Of a stretch of DNA of 64,000 nucleotides, positions 52,363 through 61,048 are shown piece by piece (position 1 is the first letter of the stretch; every line of letters starts with the position of its first letter). The translations under genes and the position numbers were made by a program. Origin of the DNA: Oscillospiraceae bacterium (GTDB taxonomy: Bacteria; Bacillota; Clostridia; Oscillospirales; Ruminococcaceae); NCBI GenBank assembly GCA_900768105.1, contig CAAGBQ010000131.1, forward strand, positions 1 through 64,000. The letters run 5' to 3'. A model generated the notes under the pieces. It was given only the letters and a program-made list of their open reading frames with translations. It was not told the DNA's origin and made no database searches.

Positions 52363-53175
52363 ATGCTTAAAATAGGAGATTTTTCAAAGCTTTCACGCAT
52401 AAGCGTGCGGATGCTGCGCTATTATGCGGAAATGGGCCTTTTAAAGCCGGAGCTTACGGATAAATTTACGGGATACCGCTATTACAGCGAAGCGCAGCTT
52501 ATCACGGCGGGGCACATTGCCGCGCTGCGGGATATGGGCTTCAGCCTTGGCGAAATTGCCGCCATAGGCGGCGCGGAAAGCAGCCGCATGGACGGTGCGC
52601 TTGCACTGAAGAAGGCGGAGCTTCAAACGCTTTTGGAGGAAACGAAGCAGCGCCTGCGCCTTCTTGAAACAGCCAGAAAACGGCTTAAGGAGGAAAACTG
52701 CATGAATTACGATATTACACTGAAAACCCTTCCGGAAAGATATGCGGCAACGGTTCACATGAACATCCCGAGCTATGAGGACGAGGGCATGGCATGGAGC
52801 GTTATGATGAGAGAAACCGCCGCAATGAATCTTGAACCCGCGGACCCATGCCTTTGCTCCGTGGTATTCTTCGACGGGGAGTATATGGAAAAAAATCCGG
52901 AGATAGAGGCGCAAAAAACCGTGCGGGGAAAATACCGCGATACGGAGCAAGTTAAGTTTAAAACCTTGCCGGAGGTTACCTTTGCTTCCGCAATCCACCG
53001 CGGTTCTTATGACGGAATAAGCGCCGCCAACGCAGCCGTTGCGGCATGGATAAATGAAAACGGATATGAATTTCTTTCGCCCGCTTTCAATATTTATCAT
53101 GTAAGTCCGCACGAAACAAAGAACCCCGACGAGTTTGTTACAGAGGTTTGCTATCCGGTAAAAAAAGCAAAATAA
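52363..53175 (+). CDS. MerR-family regulator with GyrI-like effector domain
   Basis: A 270-residue activator of the BmrR/TipA type. The winged helix (1-70) reads MLKIGDFSKLSRISVRMLRYYAEMGLL and GYRYYSEAQL; a dimerisation coiled coil covers about 80-118. The C-terminal GyrI-like drug-binding domain (about 120-268) ends in the conserved GSYDGISAANAAVAAWINENGYE and VCYPVKK. GAAAGGGGG precedes the start. Typical targets are multidrug-response genes. The 19-base-spacer promoter upstream points to autoactivation of this two-gene operon. Confidence 0.93.
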   Translation: MLKIGDFSKLSRISVRMLRYYAEMGLLKPELTDKFTGYRYYSEAQLITAGHIAALRDMGFSLGEIAAIGGAESSRMDGALALKKAELQTLLEETKQRLRLLETARKRLKEENCMNYDITLKTLPERYAATVHMNIPSYEDEGMAWSVMMRETAAMNLEPADPCLCSVVFFDGEYMEKNPEIEAQKTVRGKYRDTEQVKFKTLPEVTFASAIHRGSYDGISAANAAVAAWINENGYEFLSPAFNIYHVSPHETKNPDEFVTEVCYPVKKAK

Positions 53176-53234
53176 TTACCGCAAAAGAATAAAAGACGCG
53201 CCGGTTTTGAATTGGCGGGCTTATAAAGCGGCGG

Positions 53235-53275
53235 CAGTTACAGCAGTTTGTTTTGCTGTAACTGCTGTTTTTTTA
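53235..53275 (+). terminator. Terminator of the MerR operon
   Basis: A perfect 11-bp stem, CAGTTACAGCA with its complement, around GTTTGTTT, followed by CTGTTTTTTT. Confidence 0.85.
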
Positions 53276-53366
53276 TAAAGCTTGATTCTGTTGTACGAAA
53301 ACCAAAAAACAAAACCGATTTTTTGGCGGCCGCGATGGGGAGCCGCCATATGCGCTCAAAAAGAAA

Positions 53367-53408
53367 TCCAAAAGCGTGACCGTAAGGGTCGCGCTTTTGG
53401 ATTTTTGT
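53367..53408. terminator. Second terminator-like hairpin
   Basis: Stem AAATCCAAAAGCG(T)GACC with GGGTCGCGCTTTTGGATTT around GTAA, then TTG. An A-rich run on the left side makes it usable in both directions. Confidence 0.65.
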
Positions 53409-53502
53409 TATGCCTGCCGGCAATAGGGAGCCGGCAAGCCTTTAATACTTGAAACGGAAGCGGCTGCTTCGGTTTAACAAAGGTTCGGTTTCAGCCGCCG
53501 GT

Positions 53503-54375
53503 TTATTCTATTCCGAACGGAGAGAGCTTAAGCTTATATGTGTTATCCAAAAAAGAGATGAGTTCGCATCTTTCGTCGCGCCGGTCAAGCTCCGGTGTGA
53601 TAATCTGCCCATAACGGTTGGTGGCAAGAGCTATGCCGGTATCGATTTCCTCGACGGAAAAGTCGGAGCAATGAATCAGCGCCGCGCGGTATTTATACTG
53701 CGGATAAACGGTATCGGCAATATTTTCGGAGAGAAAGCTTTCGCTGACATCCGCCCAAAATATCAGCAGCGCATCCGCAGAGGGAATATAATCCACTCCG
53801 TTCCATACCAATACCCCCTCGGCGTTCGGCGACCAGCTTTGGCACGGGGCTTTTGTGTTTTCCGGCGCGTAAAAGTTAAGAACCGACTGTTCACCTTCCG
53901 TAATGGAGTAATAAAAAATATACACAGTTCCTTCGGCAGTAAAGCCATATGATGAAAAACCGTTGAATGCTTCATTAAATACGGATATTTTACCGGTGCG
54001 GTTATCTTTTATGTATGCGCAGGCAAGGCCGGGACCGCCGTCAAAAAAACAGTAGCCGCCAAGGGTATAGCGCCCGTTTGGCGAGGTTTGAGGATAAATC
54101 CCGCCGGAATCGTTTTCCTCCGGGGTCAAAAGTTGCTCCAAAGCCATGCCATAGCCCGTGATTTCATCAATACGACTTTCCGAATAGCCCATTTCCATGG
54201 CGGCGGAACGAAGCTCCGCTTCGTCTGCGAGGCTTTCGGCGGCGCTCTTGCTCACGCTCGGTTCGCCGCCCTGCTCCGTGCTCAAATTATCGCTGCTTGT
54301 GGGCTGTGCTTCGCACGCGGAAAGCACAAGCACCGCCATAAGTACCGCGAGCACGGATGAAATTTTCTTCTCCAT
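53503..54375 (-). CDS. Lipoprotein of unknown function, beta-rich
   Basis: 290 residues; start ATG 54375 after GAAAGGAGCG. A lipoprotein signal peptide ends at Cys21 (MAVLVLSAC). A Ser/Glu-rich spacer follows (about 22-50, STEQGGEPSVSKSAAESLADEA). The rest is a strand-rich domain with repeated pieces such as SPNGRYTLGGYCFFDGGPGLAC and YSITEGEQSVLNFYAPE, reminiscent of a beta-propeller sensor, but I cannot name a family. It is the third gene behind plsC and pgsA, 50 bases after pgsA, so it may share their transcript. Confidence 0.7.
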   Translation of the reverse strand: MEKKISSVLAVLMAVLVLSACEAQPTSSDNLSTEQGGEPSVSKSAAESLADEAELRSAAMEMGYSESRIDEITGYGMALEQLLTPEENDSGGIYPQTSPNGRYTLGGYCFFDGGPGLACAYIKDNRTGKISVFNEAFNGFSSYGFTAEGTVYIFYYSITEGEQSVLNFYAPENTKAPCQSWSPNAEGVLVWNGVDYIPSADALLIFWADVSESFLSENIADTVYPQYKYRAALIHCSDFSVEEIDTGIALATNRYGQIITPELDRRDERCELISFLDNTYKLKLSPFGIE

Positions 54376-54425
54376 TTTGAGCACGCTCCTTTCAAAAAAG
54401 CGCCTCCCAAGGGGAAGCGCCATCG

Positions 54426-55061
54426 TCACTTTAAAAAGTATATAAGAGAAACGGCGGCAACAGAAATGCAAAGAGAAATAATAATCTGTGCGGATTTTGT
54501 GCCGCGTTCCTTTTGGGTAAGCAGCCCGATATAAAAAATCGAGTACATAATCAGGGAGAAAATCGCCATTGCGCTGCAAAGGGCAAAAAGCCCATCTGCG
54601 ATTGCGGCGGGGATGTTCGGCACAAGCAAAAGCAGCGCCATGCTGCCCTCCAGAACCACCGTGGTGGCTTTCCCGAACCACTGGGCGGAATTTACCGTAT
54701 CCGTTTTTTCAAGCACTATAAGGCCAAGCAGCGCCATTGTAAGCTCTTTTATCACAAAGATAAAGAAAAGCGGCCATATATCCGGAAAATTGACCGAAAG
54801 GCTCAATATAAGCGCGCCCTGGGTAAGCTTGTCCGCAACGGGGTCGATAAATTTTCCGAAATCGGAAACCATATTGAATTTTCGCGCAACAATGCCGTCA
54901 AATATATCGGTAATCCCCGAAAGCGCGAGCACGCATACGGCTGGAATTACCGCTTCCTTTACGCAATAAAGCCAAAGATAAAGCGGAATTAAAGCAATGC
55001 GCAAAAAACTCATCAGGTTCGGAATGGTGAGCACATCTTTTTTTGACAGTCTTCTTTTCAT
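54426..55061 (-). CDS. pgsA: CDP-diacylglycerol-glycerol-3-phosphate 3-phosphatidyltransferase
   Basis: Makes phosphatidylglycerol phosphate, the first committed step to phosphatidylglycerol. 211 residues with about five membrane helices. The CDP-alcohol phosphotransferase signature D-G-x2-A-R-x8-G-x3-D-x3-D is present in ITDIFDGIVARKFNMVSD followed by FGKFIDPVADK. Start ATG 55061 (MKRRLSKKDVLTIPN) after GAAAGGAC. It lies 115 bases behind plsC on the same strand, so phosphatidate and phosphatidylglycerol synthesis are grouped. A related CDP-alcohol transferase with another acceptor cannot be wholly excluded. Confidence 0.87.
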   Translation of the reverse strand: MKRRLSKKDVLTIPNLMSFLRIALIPLYLWLYCVKEAVIPAVCVLALSGITDIFDGIVARKFNMVSDFGKFIDPVADKLTQGALILSLSVNFPDIWPLFFIFVIKELTMALLGLIVLEKTDTVNSAQWFGKATTVVLEGSMALLLLVPNIPAAIADGLFALCSAMAIFSLIMYSIFYIGLLTQKERGTKSAQIIISLCISVAAVSLIYFLK

Positions 55062-55176
55062 ATGAAGTCCTTTCAACCGGATAAAGCGACGCTTTAATGC
55101 AAAGCCGGCTTTTATAAGGCGGCACATTTTTATTATTGCCGCAAAGTGCCGCCGTTTTTCACCGCAGCGTAAAAAA

Positions 55177-56013
55177 TCATTCGTTTTCTTCCTCGATAAA
55201 AGGAATCTCCATTCCTTCGCAAAGAAGGCGGCGGCATATTGCCGAAAGCTCTGCCGTGGAGGAAGCCTTTACCGCCTCCGCAGGAATTACGCCGCAAATT
55301 TTGATTACGACATTCGTACGGCGAAAAGGCGCGCGCCGCTTTATTTCATCCGTGCCGGAAATTGCGGTTACAACAACGGGGCAAGCTGCCTTTGTTCCGA
55401 TTTTAAGCGAAGCGTTGTGAAAAGGAAGCAGCGGCGCGGTGTCGCTGCGGTTGCGTGTTCCTTCCGGATAAAGCCCGATGGAGCAAACATCGTTTTTGAT
55501 ATAATCCGCGGCGGTGTTTATGGTTTTAACGGCGTTGCGCGGGCTTTCACGGTCAATGGGCAGAGCACAGATTCTGTGGGCGAATTTCCCGATAACCGGT
55601 ATATCCATATTTTCCGGCTTTGTAATAAAGCCAAGCTGGAGCTTATCCAGCGCATACAGGCTGATAAGCGGGTCAAACATGGAACGGTGATTTTGAATAA
55701 GTAAAAAGCGCCCCTTTGGGATTTGTTCCATGCCTTTCACCTTTACCTTTACATTAAGCAGCTTCATCCCAAAGGAGATGGTATACGCCGTCATTCTTCT
55801 AAAGCGCAGGTCGTCATGTTCTTGCAGGGAATCCATATCCTTTACGGAAAGGGACATTATCCAAAGAATAAGGCAGTGGATAAGAAGCCCCAAAATAAAA
55901 TAAAGAACAAAAAACAAAATTCCGAAAAGGAAGGCGGAAACACCGGAAAATCCGCCCAAAACCACGGAAAGCACGGAAAGAGAAATTGCAAAAACAAGGA
56001 AAGGAAAAACCAT
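55177..56013 (-). CDS. plsC: 1-acyl-sn-glycerol-3-phosphate acyltransferase
   Basis: Acylates lysophosphatidate to phosphatidate at the membrane. 278 residues; start ATG 56013 with AGAGG eleven bases upstream (a GTG four codons earlier overlaps that region). Two N-terminal hydrophobic segments (to about 55) anchor it. Acyltransferase box I NHRSMFDP (H-x4-D), box III YPEGTRNRS, and the P-V-V-V strand are all present. Leads the plsC-pgsA-lipoprotein group. Confidence 0.92.
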   Translation of the reverse strand: MVFPFLVFAISLSVLSVVLGGFSGVSAFLFGILFFVLYFILGLLIHCLILWIMSLSVKDMDSLQEHDDLRFRRMTAYTISFGMKLLNVKVKVKGMEQIPKGRFLLIQNHRSMFDPLISLYALDKLQLGFITKPENMDIPVIGKFAHRICALPIDRESPRNAVKTINTAADYIKNDVCSIGLYPEGTRNRSDTAPLLPFHNASLKIGTKAACPVVVTAISGTDEIKRRAPFRRTNVVIKICGVIPAEAVKASSTAELSAICRRLLCEGMEIPFIEEENE

Positions 56014-56120
56014 TAAGCAAAGCACCTCTTGAGTATAGCTTGATAAAAATCCAACCTATATTTTATTACATAATTGCCGAAAGTTCAAGAAAATATTTGT
56101 GAACAATAATAAAGGCGCTA

Positions 56121-56149
56121 TTGCACGCTTTTGTAATAAGAAGTATAAT
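56121..56149 (+). promoter_or_regulatory. Promoter of the M18 aminopeptidase gene
   Basis: TTGCAC (56121-56126), a 17-base spacer, TATAAT (56144-56149). Confidence 0.7.
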
Positions 56150-56185
56150 ATTCTCGTTGACATTATTTATAAAGGAGCAATTAAA

Positions 56186-57469
56186 ATGAATAAAGAGCTT
56201 TTTGATTTTATAAAACGCAGCCCAACCCCGTTCCATGCGGTTAAAAATGCGGGGGAGGCCCTTGAAAAAGCGGGCTTTTTGCCCCTTTGCGAAAGCGGAG
56301 AATGGAACCTTGAAAAGGGGAAAGGATATTATGTTACCCGAAACGGTTCTTCCGTAATTGCCTTTAGGGTTCCGGAAAGCGAGTTTTCCGGATTTATGAT
56401 GACCGCTTCGCACTGCGACAGCCCTGCGTTTAAGATAAAGGAAAATCCGGAGCTTGCCGATAAGCATTATGTGCGCCTTTCCACCGAAAAATACGGTGGA
56501 ATGCTTTGTTCAACTTGGCTGGACCGCCCGCTTTCCATAGCAGGCAGAGTTATGGTAAAAACGGAAAAGGGCGTTTCCATGCGCCTTGTGGACCTTGCGG
56601 AGCCTTGCGCCGTTATTCCCAATGTTGCAATTCACATGAACCGCAACGCCAATGACAATATGAGCTATAACCCCGCCGTGGATATGCTTCCGCTTTATTC
56701 CGAAGGCGAGGGCGGTCTGCGCCGCCGCCTTGCGGATGCCGTAGGCGCGGAAGAGGAGGATATCCTTGCCACCGATATAATCGTATATAACCCACAGGAG
56801 GGCATTGAGTGGAACGGGTTTATATCCGCACCGCGCCTTGACGACCTCCAGTGCGCCTTCAGCGCGCTGAAAGCGTTTATATCCGCGGAAAAGAACGCTT
56901 TTGCAATGCCGGTTTACTGCCTTTTTGATAATGAGGAAGTGGGCAGCCAAACAAAGCAGGGCGCAGCCTCCACATTCCTTGCGGATACCCTTGACCGTGT
57001 GCGCGAGGCGCTTGGAATGAGCTTTGGCGCATATCACCGCGCCGTTGCAAACAGCTTTCTTGTTTCCTGCGATAACGCTCATGCCGTTCATCCGAACCAT
57101 CCGGAATTTATGGACAAAAACCATGCCGTTTATATGAATTCCGGCATTGTTATCAAATATAACGCCAACCAGAAATATACCTCCGACGCCGTTTCCGCAG
57201 CGATTTTCCGCACCGTTTGCGAAAAAGCCGGCGTTCCGTTCCAGTACTATGCAAACCGCGCGGATATGGCGGGCGGAAGCACCCTCGGCAATATTGCAAA
57301 TACTCAAGTTTCGCTTAATACCGTGGATATAGGTTTGCCGCAGCTTGCAATGCATTCCACCTATGAAACGGCGGGGGCGAAGGACACCGAATATATGGTA
57401 AGCGCGCTGAAGCTCTTTTATGAGCACGCAATTCGTATGGAGGCCGACGGCGAGTATACTTTTGAATAA
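56186..57469 (+). CDS. M18-family metalloaminopeptidase
   Basis: Cytoplasmic zinc aminopeptidase of the aspartyl aminopeptidase family, removing N-terminal (often acidic) residues from peptides. 427 residues, the usual length. The metal ligands and catalytic residues are visible: His76 and Asp78 in TASHCDSPAFK, Glu250-Glu251 in DNEEVGSQTKQGA, and the C-terminal His in MHSTYETAGAKD. Start ATG 56186 eight bases after AAAGGAG. It stands alone with its own promoter and terminator. Confidence 0.96.
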   Translation: MNKELFDFIKRSPTPFHAVKNAGEALEKAGFLPLCESGEWNLEKGKGYYVTRNGSSVIAFRVPESEFSGFMMTASHCDSPAFKIKENPELADKHYVRLSTEKYGGMLCSTWLDRPLSIAGRVMVKTEKGVSMRLVDLAEPCAVIPNVAIHMNRNANDNMSYNPAVDMLPLYSEGEGGLRRRLADAVGAEEEDILATDIIVYNPQEGIEWNGFISAPRLDDLQCAFSALKAFISAEKNAFAMPVYCLFDNEEVGSQTKQGAASTFLADTLDRVREALGMSFGAYHRAVANSFLVSCDNAHAVHPNHPEFMDKNHAVYMNSGIVIKYNANQKYTSDAVSAAIFRTVCEKAGVPFQYYANRADMAGGSTLGNIANTQVSLNTVDIGLPQLAMHSTYETAGAKDTEYMVSALKLFYEHAIRMEADGEYTFE

Positions 57470-57474
57470 AACGG

Positions 57475-57491
57475 ATGAGCACCGTGCTCAT
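57475..57491. repeat. Short GAGCAC palindrome
   Basis: ATGAGCAC-C-GTGCTCAT, an 8-bp hairpin just after the aminopeptidase stop, using the same GAGCAC core as the TTGAGCACGG repeats. Confidence 0.55.
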
Positions 57492-57506
57492 TAAATAATA
57501 CAAAAC

Positions 57507-57548
57507 AAAAGCGGTTCCGCGTGTGTTTGAGCACGGAACCGCTTTTTA
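57507..57548 (+). terminator. Terminator after the aminopeptidase gene
   Basis: A 13-bp stem, AAAAGCGGTTCCG (57507-57519) with its complement (57534 on), then a T-run. A TTGAGCACGG copy (57527-57536) spans the loop and the start of the right arm. Confidence 0.8.
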
Positions 57549-57594
57549 TATAAAAAAGCGCGGAGCTTTTGCCCCGCGCCATCGTAAAAATACC

Positions 57595-58935
57595 TTATGA
57601 AAGAACCTTTGCTTTAAGATCCGCCTGAAGGCTTATTGCCGCCTGACAATTGTTGATGATAAGCGCATCGGTAACATTGTATTGCTCTATAATGGATTCA
57701 ACGCTTGCGGTATCCTTGCGGATGTCCACAACCACTACCTGCTCGTAATAGTCAAGCATATAGGGAACAAAGCCGTTTCCATAGGATTCTTTAAAAATAA
57801 TAAGAGTTTTTCCGTTTTTATTTGCGGTGGTAAAAACGGTAAGGGGCTGGTCGCCGCAGATGAACATTCCGGCATAGCTTTTGCTGTTTGCGTTGATTGC
57901 GGAGCCGTTGAACCATGTTCCTTCGCTTTTATAGGTCATGGAATAACCGGTGTGCGGATAATGCCCAACGGTATAATCGGGGTTTGCTTCAAGGCAGGAG
58001 GGGTTGCCGGACCAACCGTAAAGAGTACCCATAAAGTCGGTTTTGACTACGGTTTCATAGGTGTCAAGGGCATACGGCTCAATTCCGTTGGCGCTGCAAT
58101 ATGCAACGGAGCCGTAATATGCGCCAAGGCTTGTCCAATGGTGGTCGGTGCGATAGAACATATACTCGCCCGCATGCTCTGTCATAACGCCGAGGCAGTC
58201 GGCCTTTTTTACACTGTCGTTCATCATGCCGTAGGTGGCGTCAATAAACTGCTGTGTGCGCTCATAAGGGTTGGTATAGCCTTTTGGAGCGTTAAATGCG
58301 CAGCTTTTCGGAACAAGCAGGGAGGTTGTGTTGATGTTCGGATATTTTTCCGCAAAGGCGTTGATTATATCGGCATAGGAGGAGCTTCCCTCTGCGCTTG
58401 GCAGGAAGTATTCCAAAGCATAATCGCCGCAGACGAGCACCGCGCCGGCATAGTATGCATCTATATTATTGTTATAGTGGCCGGTATTTTGCGTTTCGGG
58501 GATTATTTTTGAGGTATCGTCGGAAACGGCTCCGTTTTTACCCGGAGCAATATATTTTTGCCCTTCGGGAATTATGCGGGTGCCGCATTTGGTGCAAACG
58601 CCGTCGCTTCCAACATTGTGGCCGGTTGCCTCGGCAAGGATTTCGCCGCAGACGGTGCAGGTTTGCGGTTCGGTGCAGGTTGCTTCCGCACCAGGAGTAT
58701 GCATAAGCTGGGGAGCAAGCACCTCGCCGCATTTTGTACAGGTTTGCGGAGCGGAGCAGCTTGCGGCGGGACCGGGAGTGTGGCCGGTTGCTTCAACAAG
58801 CACCTCGCCGCATTCGGTACAAACCTGCGGTTCGGTACAGGTGGCGGCAAGGCCGGGGGTATGTTTGTGGCCGCAGGCGGAAAGGCTTGCAGCCAGAATT
58901 AAAATTACAAGTAAAACAGAAACAAATTTTTTCAT
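57595..58935 (-). CDS. DHHW-type surface lipoprotein with zinc-ribbon-like repeats
   Basis: 446 residues; GGAGG precedes the ATG. A lipoprotein signal ends at Cys21 (LAASLSAC). Residues about 24-115 contain three tandem copies, and a shortened fourth, of H-T-P-G-x2-A-x-C-x2-P-Q-x-C-T-x-C-G-E, paired cysteines that could bind metal. A linker leads to a DHHW/AlgX-like domain: DHHW at 264-267 (YRTDHHWTSLGAYYG) and a C-terminal KESYGNGFVPYML strand where related SGNH-type enzymes have D-S. Such proteins act outside the cell in polysaccharide acetylation. The Asp of that D-S motif is Glu here, so activity is uncertain. Confidence 0.85.
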   Translation of the reverse strand: MKKFVSVLLVILILAASLSACGHKHTPGLAATCTEPQVCTECGEVLVEATGHTPGPAASCSAPQTCTKCGEVLAPQLMHTPGAEATCTEPQTCTVCGEILAEATGHNVGSDGVCTKCGTRIIPEGQKYIAPGKNGAVSDDTSKIIPETQNTGHYNNNIDAYYAGAVLVCGDYALEYFLPSAEGSSSYADIINAFAEKYPNINTTSLLVPKSCAFNAPKGYTNPYERTQQFIDATYGMMNDSVKKADCLGVMTEHAGEYMFYRTDHHWTSLGAYYGSVAYCSANGIEPYALDTYETVVKTDFMGTLYGWSGNPSCLEANPDYTVGHYPHTGYSMTYKSEGTWFNGSAINANSKSYAGMFICGDQPLTVFTTANKNGKTLIIFKESYGNGFVPYMLDYYEQVVVVDIRKDTASVESIIEQYNVTDALIINNCQAAISLQADLKAKVLS

Positions 58936-58972
58936 TGCTGTCCTCCATACTGTTTTTTAGAAAGCGCCCTTT

Positions 58973-59000
58973 ATTATATCACAGGGCGCTTTAAAGTAAA
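58973..59000 (-). promoter_or_regulatory. Promoter of the DHHW gene with inverted repeat around the -10 box
   Basis: On the minus strand, TTTACT (59000-58995), a 16-base spacer, TATAAT (58978-58973). A perfect 10-bp inverted repeat, AAAGCGCCCT (58961-58970) and AGGGCGCTTT (58983-58992), flanks the -10 box. Confidence 0.6.
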
Positions 59001-59028
59001 GACCGAAAAGGAATAATTGAAAAATTTT

Positions 59029-60402
59029 TTAAAGATAACGGTCAAAGCGTTGGGAAAGGCCCTCTTTTATTTCGCCGTATTTTTCACTTATTTCGGAAAG
59101 CACGCTTTCGGCGCGCTTTTTCATTTCCTCCGGACTGCGTTCGGCAAAGCCCTGTGCCTTTGCTATACCTTCAAGGATTTCTCCGTTCATTTTAAACCAT
59201 TCGTCCGTAAATTTGCGGCGGTGCTCGTATTTTCCGCTTCGGTAATTATCCAACACAATATGATAGCGTTCCGCGGCGTGCTTTACGGAATCCTCCCAGG
59301 AAATATAGATTCTGTCCATGGCGTTTTGGCCGACCGTGCGCATAATTTCCGGATGTTTTAAAATTTCAAGCAGCTTTGCCGCCATATCCGCCGATGTGTT
59401 TTTGATAAGAAAGCCGGTTTCGCCGTCGTTAATACCCTCCGCGGCGCAGCTGCCTTCAATAAGCATACTGCCAAGGCCGCAAGCTGCCGCTTCACGCACA
59501 ACAAGACCGTTTGTATCAAATTCGGACGGGAACAGAAAAAGGTCGCCGCGGCAATACCATGCACGGATTGTGTAGCGGTCATATATCGGACCGGTAAAAA
59601 AGCATTTGTTTTCTATGCCAAGCTGCTTTGCAAACTCCTCTGCGCCGTCCTTGTCCGTTCCGCCGCCGATAAATACCATGCGGAAATCGCGCCCTTTGGC
59701 AGAAAGTTCCGCCATGGCTTCAAGGATGCAGCGCAGACCCTTGTACCACACCATTCTTCCTACAAAAAGAAAAACCGGCACGCCCTGCGGAAGGTCAAAG
59801 CCCGCCATGGCCTTTGCAATCGCTTCATCGGGAACGCGGCCTTTAGGGATGTCAACTCCGTTTTCCATAACCGTATATTCACCGGTATAGCCTATGGAAC
59901 GCAGGTTTTCTCCTGCTCCGCGGCTTACCGCCCAAACTTCATCACAGGCGGATATGTTTTCCACAAGCGCCTTTATTGCGCCCTTTTGAAGAAGCTTTCC
60001 GCGGATTGCGTTAGCAATATCTATATCAAATTTTGTGTGATAGGTCAGAACGACCGGCGCGTCAAGGGTATCGCGCAGGGTTCGCGCCAAAAATGTGGAG
60101 GTTATCGGGCAGTGTGTGTGAATAAGGTCAATGTTTTGGGAGCGTATCTCCTCCAAAACTTCTGCGGAAAACGGAAACCCCGCGCGGTAGCCCACAAGCT
60201 TTGTGGTATCAATGCTGGGGAAGCGTACGACCTTATACGGATATACGCTGTCGTCCGCATTTGGGTAATACGGCGTTGCAACCGTGGCAGTGCCGTATTC
60301 CTTTTCGATTATTGAAGCATAATTCAAAACAGCGTTTGCAACGCCGTCAATAATCGGCGGGAAGCTGTCGTTAATAAGGCAGATGTTCATTTTATCAGCC
60401 AT
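59029..60402 (-). CDS. Glycosyltransferase family 4, probable diacylglycerol glucosyltransferase
   Basis: 457 residues; start ATG 60402 (MADKMNICLIND) after GAGGTGAC. The N-terminal half is typical of 1,2-diacylglycerol glycosyltransferases: NDSFPPIIDGVANAVLNYA and HTHCPITSTFLARTL with YHTKFDID. The donor domain shows VFLFVGRMVWYKGLRCILEA and FPSEFDTNGLVVREAAACGL (EX7E). A basic C-terminal tail of about 60 residues (HRRKFTDEWFKMNGEI) may bind the membrane. Next to lipid acyltransferase genes, this supports glycolipid or lipoteichoic-acid anchor synthesis. Lipid substrate inferred. Confidence 0.88.
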   Translation of the reverse strand: MADKMNICLINDSFPPIIDGVANAVLNYASIIEKEYGTATVATPYYPNADDSVYPYKVVRFPSIDTTKLVGYRAGFPFSAEVLEEIRSQNIDLIHTHCPITSTFLARTLRDTLDAPVVLTYHTKFDIDIANAIRGKLLQKGAIKALVENISACDEVWAVSRGAGENLRSIGYTGEYTVMENGVDIPKGRVPDEAIAKAMAGFDLPQGVPVFLFVGRMVWYKGLRCILEAMAELSAKGRDFRMVFIGGGTDKDGAEEFAKQLGIENKCFFTGPIYDRYTIRAWYCRGDLFLFPSEFDTNGLVVREAAACGLGSMLIEGSCAAEGINDGETGFLIKNTSADMAAKLLEILKHPEIMRTVGQNAMDRIYISWEDSVKHAAERYHIVLDNYRSGKYEHRRKFTDEWFKMNGEILEGIAKAQGFAERSPEEMKKRAESVLSEISEKYGEIKEGLSQRFDRYL

Positions 60403-60490
60403 GCTGTCACCTCGCATCAAGGGAATAGTTGGTTGTTAGAATGAGTATACATTAAATTTATGAACTTTTCTGTATTTTTTTAGTACAAGT

Positions 60491-61024
60491 TTAAGGACGG
60501 CCGCTTTTTTTGGGCACAAAAAAGGCAGGCGACCAGCCGCCCTCCAGTTTAAGCAGGGCGGTTTTGTATTTTATTCCGCCGTTATAGCCGGTAAGGTTTC
60601 CGTTTGCGCCCACTACACGGTGGCAGGGAACTATAATTGAAATGGGATTGCTGCCAACGGCATTGCCCACTGCTTGGGCGGACATTTTTTCTTTTCCGCG
60701 ACGCTTTGCCACCTCCGCCGCAAGCGCGCCGTAGGTGGTTGTTTCGCCATAAGGAATTTTGCGAAGAAGGTTCCAAACCTCGGTTTGGAACGGTGTTCCG
60801 GAAGGAGCAAGCGCCGGAACAAAGTCCGGCTCCATTCCGGAAAAGTAAATATCAAGCCAGCGCTTTGCTTCTTTAATCACCGGCGGGTCGCTTTTACAAA
60901 GCGGGGTGCCGGCAAATTCTTTTTCCGGACTTTGCCCCGCAAGCCAAAGCGCGGTTATGGCTTTGCCATCCGTGGCAAGGGTGATTTTACCTATGGGAGA
61001 AGCATATTCCGAAAGACAAAGCAT
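60491..61024 (-). CDS. ogt: Methylated-DNA-protein-cysteine methyltransferase
   Basis: Removes methyl groups from O6-methylguanine in DNA by transfer to its own cysteine, a one-use repair protein. 177 residues. The catalytic Cys134 lies in VPCHRVVG; the arginine-finger helix and YGETTTYGALAAEVAKRRG recognise DNA. The N-terminal ribonuclease-H-like part (SEYASPIGKITLATDGKAI) fits Ogt. AAAGGAG precedes the ATG. It lies 24 bases behind the acyltransferase gene, an unrelated operon mate. Confidence 0.95.
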   Translation of the reverse strand: MLCLSEYASPIGKITLATDGKAITALWLAGQSPEKEFAGTPLCKSDPPVIKEAKRWLDIYFSGMEPDFVPALAPSGTPFQTEVWNLLRKIPYGETTTYGALAAEVAKRRGKEKMSAQAVGNAVGSNPISIIVPCHRVVGANGNLTGYNGGIKYKTALLKLEGGWSPAFFVPKKSGRP

Positions 61025-61048
61025 AACAAAATCTCCTTTTATAAAGAA

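Larger units (their letters stand above)
53176..53502. other. Intergenic region with stacked hairpins
   Basis: 327 bases without a gene. It contains a rightward terminator (53235-53275), a longer stem (53367-53408) and a small GC-rich inverted repeat GCCGGC...GCCGGC (53416-53437). The last two probably stop leftward transcription or represent repeat debris. Confidence 0.5.

Noticed and set aside
51513..52400. Upstream in-frame extension of the F420-ligase-like gene
   Set aside because: It would cover the GyrI-like gene antisense and cross its promoter region. A good ribosome site and ATG exist at 51512.
58572..58960. Reading frames opposite the cysteine-repeat region
   Set aside because: The regular cysteine repeats create open frames on the opposite strand; the lipoprotein signal and DHHW motif fix the minus-strand gene.
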